A DNA stretch of 10,110 nt. Source: Acholeplasmatales bacterium (GTDB taxonomy: Bacteria > Bacillota_I > Bacilli_A > Acholeplasmatales > Anaeroplasmataceae). Positions within the stretch are counted from its first letter, which is position 1. Every line of letters starts with the position of its first letter. The stretch is taken from positions 1 through 10,110 of the forward strand of contig JAILGR010000133.1 of the NCBI GenBank assembly GCA_024696565.1. Direction: 5' to 3'. Below the pieces are notes generated by a model. The model saw only the letters and a list, made by a program, of their open reading frames with translations. It ran no database searches and was not told the DNA's origin. Shown here one piece after another: positions 1 to 5,504 of the stretch. The translations under genes were made by a program, and so were the position numbers.

Positions 1-29
1 GCAATAGTGTTAAAAATCCAATAAATTGC

Positions 30-45
30 TTTATCTTTAGATAAA
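30..45. repeat. Short AT-rich inverted repeat upstream of the promoter
   Basis: TTTATCT and AGATAAA form perfect 7-bp arms around a 2-base centre. It lies about 70 bases upstream of the -35 box in an AT-rich non-coding stretch. It could be an operator or binding site, but perfect short palindromes are common by chance in such AT-rich DNA. No known regulator motif is recognised. Confidence 0.25.
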
Positions 46-112
46 TAATTACTAATTTATATTATGAAAGGGTTTTATTAAAGCTTTTTTGGTCTAAAAA
101 TGTATGGTTTAC

Positions 113-140
113 TTGACACTTTTGCTTTTTTTTATATAAT
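113..140 (+). promoter_or_regulatory. Consensus housekeeping-sigma promoter for the operon
   Basis: A perfect -35 box TTGACA (113-118) and a perfect -10 box TATAAT (135-140) are separated by 16 bases of T-rich spacer. Transcription should start near 146-148, leaving a 5' leader of about 50 nt before the first ACP start at 197. Such a perfect promoter suggests strong expression. No other equally good promoter is seen in the window. The DNA upstream (1-112) has stops in all three forward frames within the first 44 bases and contains no recognisable gene. Confidence 0.8.
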
Positions 141-144
141 AAGA

Positions 145-170
145 TTAGTTGGTTTTTATTAACAACTTAA
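145..170. promoter_or_regulatory. Imperfect inverted repeat over the predicted transcription start
   Basis: AGTTG (147-151) is matched by CAACT (163-167), and the flanking TTA/TAA bases extend the imperfect symmetry. It sits directly downstream of the -10 box, where a repressor would block initiation. Fatty-acid operons in Firmicutes are often controlled by FapR or FabT at such positions, but this repeat does not clearly match either consensus as I know them. It is a candidate operator only. Confidence 0.25.
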
Positions 171-196
171 AAAACATTTGAGGAGATAAAACAATT

Positions 197-433
197 ATGG
201 AAGAAATTAAGCAACAATTAAAGGATTTCATCGTATCTGAACTTGGTGTTGATGCTGATGAATTACAATTCGATACTCCATTATTTGGTGAAGGTATCGG
301 TCTTGATTCAATTGATTCTATCGAAATCATCTCTTTCGTTGATGAAGCTTTCGGTGTTTCTATGAATGGTGTTGATAAAGCAAATTTCCTTTCAATTGAT
401 ACTATTGCAGCATACGTTGCTGATCATCAGTAA
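197..433 (+). CDS. Acyl carrier protein 1 (polyene/PKS-like signature)
   Basis: This 78-residue acidic carrier protein holds growing acyl chains as thioesters on a phosphopantetheine arm. The attachment site is Ser38 in the DSID motif. The stretch before it (LFGEGIGLDSID, residues 29-40) resembles carrier proteins of aryl-polyene type II systems more than the usual FAS pattern DLGADSLD; this is a comparison from memory. The start is set by AGGAG at 181-185, 11 bases upstream. It is the first gene after the promoter and is followed by a hairpin that may cap much of the transcript. Its codons differ from the rest of the operon: 5 of 6 Phe codons are TTC and 5 of 9 Ile codons are ATC, while later genes mostly use TTT and ATT/ATA. 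That bias is typical of very highly expressed genes. The carrier family is certain; its pathway (fatty acid or polyene) is not. Confidence 0.93.
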   Translation: MEEIKQQLKDFIVSELGVDADELQFDTPLFGEGIGLDSIDSIEIISFVDEAFGVSMNGVDKANFLSIDTIAAYVADHQ

Positions 434-441
434 GAAAGATT

Positions 442-469
442 TTGGCATCCCTTTTTAAAGGGGTGCTAA
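442..469 (+). terminator. Hairpin after ACP1: leaky terminator, attenuator or mRNA-processing stem
   Basis: GCATCCCTT (445-453) pairs with AAGGGGTGC (458-466) through one G-U pair around a small T/A loop, and TTG/TAA extends the base of the stem. The bases that follow (467-480) are A/T-rich but lack an uninterrupted T run, so termination is probably partial. The next gene starts at 518 without a convincing promoter of its own and must rely on readthrough. The likely effect is more ACP1 mRNA than mRNA for the downstream enzymes, or protection of the short ACP1 message. Confidence 0.6.
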
Positions 470-504
470 TTATTTGCTTTATTGTGTAAAGTCTGCTTTA
501 CTTT

Positions 505-510
505 GGAGGA
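505..510 (+). promoter_or_regulatory. Ribosome binding site fixing the double-ketosynthase start
   Basis: GGAGGA lies 7 bases before the ATG at 518. The same frame is open back to a TTG at 482, but that would add 12 residues (MCKVCFTLEDKK) unlike any ketosynthase N-terminus and would translate through this ribosome site. The ATG at 518 is therefore preferred. Confidence 0.85.
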
Positions 511-517
511 TAAAAAA

Positions 518-2905
518 ATGACAGATAATAAAAATCGTTGTGTTATTACTGGTTTGGGTGTAATAAACGCAATTGGAAATAATGTAGAAGAATCTTGGAA
601 CAATGCCTTAAAGGGTGTTTCAGGAATTAAAAATACAAATACAGTAGATACTAAAGATTGTTATGCAACTTTAGCTGCTGAAGTAAATTATAAGGAATTA
701 GATTCAATTCCTAATACTGAAAAGATGGATAGAGTTTCTAAGCTATGTATTAAAGCTACTTTAGAAGCATTAGAAGATGCAAAATTAAAGGATTTTTCAG
801 GTAGTGAAAGAGTATCAGTTATTATGGGTAGCTGCGTTGGTGGAGCTGTTTCTATTGATCATTACTATAGAACAGATAAAAATAAAGATGACGTTTTAAA
901 AATGCCTATTTCTGCAGTAGCAGCTAACGTTGCACATTATGTTCATGCTGGTGGTGTTGTAACAAATATTGGTAATGCATGTGCTGCTGGTACAATTTCT
1001 ATTGCATATGCTTGTGATTTAATTCGTGCTGGTAAGGCTGATGTTGTTATTGCAGGTGGTGCTGATGCATTTGCATCTGTTCCATATGCGGGCTTCTTAG
1101 CATTACATGCCCTAGATTCAAATCCATGTAGTCCATTCAATCATTGTAGTGGTATTACACTTGGCGAAGGATCTGGTGCTGTTATTGTTGAATCATATGA
1201 ACATGCTAAAGCTAGAGGTGCTAAGGCATATTGTGAAGTATTAGGTTCTGGTGTATCATCAGATGCTCACCATATCACTGCTCCAAGAGAAGATGGTGAA
1301 GGTCAAATGAATGCTATTAACTGGGCAATCAATACTTCAGGTGTTAAAAAGAATGAAATTGGTTATATCAATGCCCATGGTACTGGTACAGCTAAAAATG
1401 ATAATGCTGAATTCTTATCACTTCATACAGTATTTGATGGTGAAAATGATAATTTATCAGTTTCATCTACAAAAGCAATGGTTGGTCACTGTTTAGGTGC
1501 TGCTGGTGCTATTGAAGCTGTATTCTCTATTAAAGCTTTAACTGAAAATAAGGTTCCTGCAACACTTGGTTATAGTGATGAGGACTTAGTTACATTAAAG
1601 GATAAAGCTGGTAAGATTGACTTTATTCCTAATAATAGTCATGATAAGAACTTAGATACAGTTATGTCTAACTCTTTCGCTTTTGGTGGAAATAATGCAT
1701 CAATTATTTTCTCTAAAAAGGAAGGCGATGTTAATACTAAAAATGATTGTGGCAAGGTATATGTTACTGGTTTAGGTATGGTAACTCCACTTGCTAGTGG
1801 CAAAGCAAATTATGTTAATGCAATTAATAATGGCGTATCAATTGATAATGAAAATCCAAGATCAAATGCCTCAGTAGAAGATTATGTAGAATTTGGTTTA
1901 AAGCCATTATATAGAAAACATGATAATTTATCTCATTTACAAGTAGTATCTGGTATGCAAGCATTAAAGGATGCAAATATTACAGTAACTGATGATAATG
2001 CTACTGACATTGGTATTGTAGTAGGTTCATCTGAAGGTGCTTTAGGTACTTGCTTAGAGTTTACAGAAAATATTGTAGAGAAGGGCTGTGCTAATGGTTC
2101 AGCATTTAAATTCCCTAACACTGTATATAATGCTGCGGGTGGATATTTATCAATTTGTTCAGGAATTAAAGGTTATAATGTAACAGTTACTAATGGTAAT
2201 CAATCTGGTTTACAATCAGTAGCTTATGCTACAAACATTATTCGTCAAGGAAAAGAAAATTATGTTTTAGCAACTGGTACTGATGAAAATATTGATTATA
2301 TTAAAGAAGTATTTACAAAGCTTGATTATGTTGCAGATGAAGTTGTTAAGCCATTTGCAGGTAGTGATAAATTTACATTATCTGATGGTTCTATTACAGT
2401 TGTATTAGAAAATGATAAAAATGCTAAGGCTAGAGGTGCTAAAAAATATGCTGAGGTATTAGGATATGGTATGGCAACTAAGGCAGTTGAATATGGTAAA
2501 TTATCTGGTACTAATGACGCTTTAAAGAAAGCAATTGAATTAGCACTTGAAGATGCAAATTTAACTTTAGCTGATATTGATACAGTTTCAGGATTTGCTT
2601 GTGGTATGAACAAAGTAGATACAATTGAATTAGATGTATTGAATGATTTATTTGGTGATAACTTATCTAATATTAATTTATTAGAAGTTAAAGATCATGT
2701 TGGTGAAGCAAGAGCAGCTGCAGCAAGCTTAAGCTTAGCTCATGCATCACTTATGTTAGCTGGAGAAATTGAATCTGATAACGGATATAAATTTACAAAT
2801 GGTAGTGTTCAACAAGCTAAAGTTTTAGCTAAGGATATGAAAAATGTATTATGTATCTCTTATGCAATTGGTGGTACATATACTGCAGTAATTATTACAA
2901 AGTAA
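518..2905 (+). CDS. Fused ketosynthase / chain-length-factor-like protein
   Basis: This 795-residue protein is about twice the length of FabF (about 410). Residues ~7-400 form an intact beta-ketoacyl-ACP synthase: nucleophile Cys155 (NACAAG), His287 (HGTGT), Lys319 and His324 (VGHCLGAAGA), and a C-terminal SFAFGG motif. It would condense malonyl-ACP with an acyl chain. Residues ~413-795 are a second thiolase-fold copy without the triad: the Cys position reads Asn561 followed by Gln562, the first His is Phe693, the second His is Glu730, while the Lys (725) is kept. Loss of these residues with the fold retained is the hallmark of chain-length factors, which pair with an active ketosynthase and shape its product cavity. 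Both halves share a nearly identical AKARGAK..EVLG segment (230-245 and 636-651). I infer one polypeptide supplying both halves of the usual KS-CLF heterodimer. The start follows GGAGGA at 505-510. The KS assignment is firm; the product is unknown. Confidence 0.93.
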   Translation: MTDNKNRCVITGLGVINAIGNNVEESWNNALKGVSGIKNTNTVDTKDCYATLAAEVNYKELDSIPNTEKMDRVSKLCIKATLEALEDAKLKDFSGSERVSVIMGSCVGGAVSIDHYYRTDKNKDDVLKMPISAVAANVAHYVHAGGVVTNIGNACAAGTISIAYACDLIRAGKADVVIAGGADAFASVPYAGFLALHALDSNPCSPFNHCSGITLGEGSGAVIVESYEHAKARGAKAYCEVLGSGVSSDAHHITAPREDGEGQMNAINWAINTSGVKKNEIGYINAHGTGTAKNDNAEFLSLHTVFDGENDNLSVSSTKAMVGHCLGAAGAIEAVFSIKALTENKVPATLGYSDEDLVTLKDKAGKIDFIPNNSHDKNLDTVMSNSFAFGGNNASIIFSKKEGDVNTKNDCGKVYVTGLGMVTPLASGKANYVNAINNGVSIDNENPRSNASVEDYVEFGLKPLYRKHDNLSHLQVVSGMQALKDANITVTDDNATDIGIVVGSSEGALGTCLEFTENIVEKGCANGSAFKFPNTVYNAAGGYLSICSGIKGYNVTVTNGNQSGLQSVAYATNIIRQGKENYVLATGTDENIDYIKEVFTKLDYVADEVVKPFAGSDKFTLSDGSITVVLENDKNAKARGAKKYAEVLGYGMATKAVEYGKLSGTNDALKKAIELALEDANLTLADIDTVSGFACGMNKVDTIELDVLNDLFGDNLSNINLLEVKDHVGEARAAAASLSLAHASLMLAGEIESDNGYKFTNGSVQQAKVLAKDMKNVLCISYAIGGTYTAVIITK

Positions 2906-2917
2906 AAGGAGAATTAT

Positions 2918-3646
2918 ATGGTCGCAATAGTAACAGGGGCTTCCCGTGGAATTGGTAAGGCATGTGCCTTAAGACTTGCTAAAGATGGATATACCGTAGT
3001 AATTAACTACGCTTCAAATGAAGCTAAGGCACAAGAGGTTTTAGCTGAAGTTAGAGCTTTAGGTTCTGATGGTATGATTTATAAAGCTGATGTTTCTAAA
3101 AAGGCAGAGGCTAACCAAATGGTTAAAGATGTAGCTAAAGCATATGGCTCTATTGATGTTTTAGTTAATAATGCTGGTATCGTTAGAGATGAATTATTAT
3201 TAACTTTAACTGAGGAAAATCTAGATAAGTGTTTTGATTTAAATGTTAAGGGTTATTTCTATATGGCTCAAGCATGTGCACTTAAGATGTTCCGTAAGAA
3301 AAAAGGTGTAATTATTAATATGTCTTCAGTTTCTGGTTCATTCTCATTACCAGGACAAAGTGTTTATGGTGCAACTAAAGGTGCTATTAACACTATGACT
3401 AAGACATTAGCTAAGGAATTAGCTCCATATGGTATTAGAGTAAATGCTTGTGCTCCAGGCTTTATTGAAACTGAAATGCTAGAGGCTATTCCACAAGAAA
3501 AGAAAGAAGAGTACTTAAGAGTTATTCCTCAACATAAGTTAGGAACTACTGCTGATATTGCTGCTGTTGTATCATTCCTTGCTTCTGATGAATCAAAATA
3601 TATGACAGGTCAAATTCTTACAATTGACGGAGGATTGTCACTATGA
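2918..3646 (+). CDS. fabG: 3-oxoacyl-ACP reductase FabG
   Basis: This 242-residue short-chain dehydrogenase is the usual FabG length. It reduces the 3-oxoacyl-ACP made by the ketosynthase to 3-hydroxyacyl-ACP with NADPH in the cytoplasm. Visible motifs are the Rossmann TGASRGIG loop (6-13), NNAG (84-87), and the catalytic set Asn109, Ser137, Tyr150 and Lys154 (YGATK), followed by the family's VNACAPGFIETEM segment. The start is set by AAAGGAG just after the preceding stop codon, 12 bases downstream of the ketosynthase gene. Its TGA stop overlaps the fabZ ATG (ATGA), which couples translation of the two. Placement directly behind the ketosynthase supports an ACP-linked substrate rather than another dehydrogenase role. 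Confidence 0.95.
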   Translation: MVAIVTGASRGIGKACALRLAKDGYTVVINYASNEAKAQEVLAEVRALGSDGMIYKADVSKKAEANQMVKDVAKAYGSIDVLVNNAGIVRDELLLTLTEENLDKCFDLNVKGYFYMAQACALKMFRKKKGVIINMSSVSGSFSLPGQSVYGATKGAINTMTKTLAKELAPYGIRVNACAPGFIETEMLEAIPQEKKEEYLRVIPQHKLGTTADIAAVVSFLASDESKYMTGQILTIDGGLSL

Positions 3647-4089
3647 TTTTAATTAATGAGATTAATGAAAGAATTAAACAACGTCCACCATTTCAAATGA
3701 TTGATCGTGTTGTTGAAATTGAACCAAATGTTAGTGCTACAGGTATTAAGTGTGTATCAGTTAATGAACCATACTTTGTTGGTCATTTCCCTGGTTCACC
3801 AATTATGCCAGGTGTATTAATTATTGAATCATGTGCTCAATTATGTTCATTAGTATTTGAAGCAGATGGCACTGATACAGATAATATTTATGTATTATTA
3901 AAGGTTGATGGCTTTAAGTTTGTTAAGGCTGTTATACCTGGAGATGTTTTAAATGTTTGTGTAACAAAGACTAAAACATTAGGACCTATTACTACCTTTG
4001 ATTGTAAGGTATTAGTAGATGGAAATATTTATTCTAAGGGTACTTTAGCATTTACTAAAGTAGGTAAGGATACAATTTATACTAGATAA
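3643..4089 (+). CDS. fabZ: 3-hydroxyacyl-ACP dehydratase FabZ
   Basis: This 148-residue hotdog-fold dehydratase removes water from 3-hydroxyacyl-ACP to give trans-2-enoyl-ACP. The signature HFPGSPIMPGVL carries catalytic His48, and Glu62 is the second catalytic residue. The N-terminal PPFQMIDRV matches the FabZ entrance motif, usually PFLLIDRV. Length is normal for FabZ, and there is nothing to suggest the isomerising FabA type. The start overlaps the end of fabG by ATGA and has GGAGGA at 3629-3634. It is the only dehydratase in the window. With no enoyl reductase beside it, its enoyl product could be passed on unreduced. Confidence 0.95.
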   Translation: MILINEINERIKQRPPFQMIDRVVEIEPNVSATGIKCVSVNEPYFVGHFPGSPIMPGVLIIESCAQLCSLVFEADGTDTDNIYVLLKVDGFKFVKAVIPGDVLNVCVTKTKTLGPITTFDCKVLVDGNIYSKGTLAFTKVGKDTIYTR

Positions 4090-4101
4090 AAGGGTGATTT
4101 T

Positions 4102-4842
4102 ATGTGGGGTAATAATAGACGCAAGAAAGTTCTTGTGTTGAATGGAAGTCCAAAACAAAATAAAAGCTCAACCATGGTTATTACCAATGCTTTCTTACAA
4201 GGTATGAAAGAATATGAGGATTGTGACATTGAAGTTATCAATGTCCAATCCTTACATATTATCCCATGTACAGGATGCTTATCTTGTTGGGGTCATACTG
4301 AAGGTGATTGTGTAATTAAAAATGATGATGTATTAAAGGTTAAAGAAAAAATATTAGATTCAGATATTATTATCGAATCTTTCCCATTATTTTTCTTTGG
4401 AATGCCTGGTGTATTAAAGCTATTAACTGATAGATTATTATCAATGATGTTAACATATAGAGGGCATAAACCACCAGAGGATGGTTCATCATTCCATGGA
4501 CTTAGATATATGGATACTAATAAGAGATTTATTTTAATATCTACTTGTGCTTACACAGAAGTAGATAAGGTTTATGATTCTGTAATATCTGAGTTTGATT
4601 ATATTTGTGGTAAGGATAGTTATTTTAAAATATTTGTACCCCAAGTAAAGACTTTAGTAGATATAAAAAATGAAAATAAGTTAAACCGCTTCTTAACTAA
4701 ATATATAGAAGCTGGTAAGACTTTTATGGAAATAGGATATTTAGATAAGGATCAACAAGCCTCTTTATCTAAGCCTCCTTTTTCAGAAGGCGCATATAAA
4801 ATATTCTTAGATCAATTTTGGCAGGAGGAAAAAACACGATGA
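4102..4842 (+). CDS. Flavodoxin-fold NAD(P)H/FMN oxidoreductase with four-cysteine (Isf-like) motif
   Basis: This 246-residue protein of the NADPH-dependent FMN reductase / iron-sulfur flavoprotein group has no signal peptide or membrane segment. Residues 10-24 hold the FMN phosphate loop (VLVLNGSPKQ followed by SST), and a SFPLFFFGMPG stretch matches the family's flavin-contacting loop. Cys56, Cys59, Cys62 and Cys70 form C-X2-C-X2-C-X7-C, the compact spacing known from archaeal Isf proteins, which bind a 4Fe-4S cluster. A cluster is therefore plausible here but unproven, since related proteins keep some of these cysteines without one. The start follows AGGGTG at 4091-4096, 12 bases after fabZ. 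The stop overlaps the ACP2 start by ATGA, and the ACP2 ribosome site lies inside its last codons, so the gene is truly part of the operon. Its role is unknown: it could reduce an acyl intermediate, supply electrons, or serve an unrelated redox task. Confidence 0.85.
   Translation: MWGNNRRKKVLVLNGSPKQNKSSTMVITNAFLQGMKEYEDCDIEVINVQSLHIIPCTGCLSCWGHTEGDCVIKNDDVLKVKEKILDSDIIIESFPLFFFGMPGVLKLLTDRLLSMMLTYRGHKPPEDGSSFHGLRYMDTNKRFILISTCAYTEVDKVYDSVISEFDYICGKDSYFKIFVPQVKTLVDIKNENKLNRFLTKYIEAGKTFMEIGYLDKDQQASLSKPPFSEGAYKIFLDQFWQEEKTR
4823..4828 (+). promoter_or_regulatory. Ribosome binding site for ACP2 inside the flavoprotein gene
   Basis: AGGAGG lies 10 bases before the ATG at 4839, within the last codons of the flavoprotein gene. 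It rules out the in-frame TTG at 4818, which would add seven residues with no carrier-protein character and whose reading frame would run through this site. Confidence 0.85.
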
Positions 4843-5078
4843 AATGTAGCTTTGAAGATATTAAAAAATTAATAATTGAGTCTGCAAATGTCGATAAAGA
4901 GATTCTTCCAAACTCTATTTTAAAAACAGATTTAGGAATTGATAGTATTTATGCGGTAGAGATGATTTTAGCTCTAGAGGAAAAATTTGGTATTCAAATC
5001 GAATTAGATGAAATGGATACTATGATGATGGTAAGTCAAGTAGTAGATGTAGTAAACAGAAAGCTAGGTGAAAAGTAA
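4839..5078 (+). CDS. Acyl carrier protein 2
   Basis: This 79-residue carrier protein has its predicted phosphopantetheine site at Ser36 in DLGIDSIYAVEM. The family's helix pattern is present (an acidic helix II followed by EEKFGIQIE). The motif is closer to ordinary FAS/PKS carriers than ACP1, and the sequences are clearly different, so this is not a recent copy. Codons are AT-ending like the neighbouring genes, unlike ACP1. It is coupled to the flavoprotein gene upstream (ATGA) and to accB downstream (TAATG). Two distinct carriers in one operon suggest a division of labour, for example a starter or transfer carrier and an elongation carrier. That division is inference. Three consecutive Met residues occur in the region of helix III (DTMMMVS). 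Confidence 0.92.
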   Translation: MKCSFEDIKKLIIESANVDKEILPNSILKTDLGIDSIYAVEMILALEEKFGIQIELDEMDTMMMVSQVVDVVNRKLGEK

Positions 5079-5503
5079 TGAACTTTGAAAACATTAAAAA
5101 GCTTATGGAAATGTTAGAAAATTCTAATTTATCTTATTTAGAAGTTGAAGAAGATGGCGTTAGAATTTGTTTAGATAAAAATGGTGGTGTAAGAACTAAT
5201 AATACAAGCACTACTAAAAATGAGATTAAAGAAGATAGTAAAAAAGAAAATGAAGTTATAGCAACAGGTAAGGAAATTACATCTCCACTTGTAGGTACTT
5301 TCCATGCTGCACCTTACAAGGATGCAAAACCTTTTGTATCCTTAGGTGATAAGGTAAAGAAAGGACAAAAGCTTTGTATCGTTGAGGCTATGAAGGTTAT
5401 GAATGAGATTACATCACCATATGATGGTGTTATAGTTGATATTTGTGCAAAAGAAAATGATGTAGTTGAATTTGGTAAAAAGCTTTTTGTAATTGGTGAA
5501 TAA
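5078..5503 (+). CDS. accB: Biotin carboxyl carrier protein of acetyl-CoA carboxylase
   Basis: This 141-residue AccB has a short N-terminal helical region (1-33), a Lys/Asn/Thr/Glu-rich linker (about 34-66) and a C-terminal biotinyl domain (about 67-141). Lys106 in EAMKVMNEI is the biotin attachment site. The protein shuttles carboxybiotin between AccC and the AccA/AccD transferase. The domain begins with ITSPLVGTFH and contains the 'thumb'-like insertion SPLVGTFHAAPYKDAKPFV typical of acetyl-CoA carboxylase carriers. The start shares one base with the ACP2 stop (TAATG) and has AGGTGA upstream. The biotin ligase that would modify it is encoded at the end of the same operon. Confidence 0.95.
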   Translation: MNFENIKKLMEMLENSNLSYLEVEEDGVRICLDKNGGVRTNNTSTTKNEIKEDSKKENEVIATGKEITSPLVGTFHAAPYKDAKPFVSLGDKVKKGQKLCIVEAMKVMNEITSPYDGVIVDICAKENDVVEFGKKLFVIGE

Positions 5504-5504
5504 T

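Noticed and set aside
80-90. AAAGCTTTTTT upstream of the promoter as a terminator of a previous gene
   Set aside because: The palindrome AAAGCTTT has no loop and no GC-rich stem, and no upstream gene end can be identified in the window.
145-330. Minus-strand open frame opposite ACP1
   Set aside because: It lies opposite the promoter and a certain carrier protein gene, has no ribosome site of note, and its Ser-rich translation is what the reverse of ACP codons produces.
2186-2215. Second ketosynthase half read as a classic CLF with Gln exactly at the Cys position
   Set aside because: Counting from the shared AYA and RxGK landmarks, Cys155 aligns with Asn561 and the Gln is one residue later. 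The CLF-like assignment stands because all three catalytic residues are lost, but the canonical Gln match is not claimed.
943-2613. Several open frames of 60-95 codons inside the ketosynthase gene on both strands (943-1140, 1311-1496, 1933-2121, 2326-2613)
   Set aside because: All are shadows of one well-supported 795-codon gene, with no recognisable domains.
4102-4842. Flavoprotein as FabK-type enoyl reductase
   Set aside because: FabK is a TIM-barrel FMN protein of about 310 residues with different motifs. This one has a flavodoxin-type fold and a four-cysteine motif, so any enoyl-reductase role would be new and is only a hypothesis.
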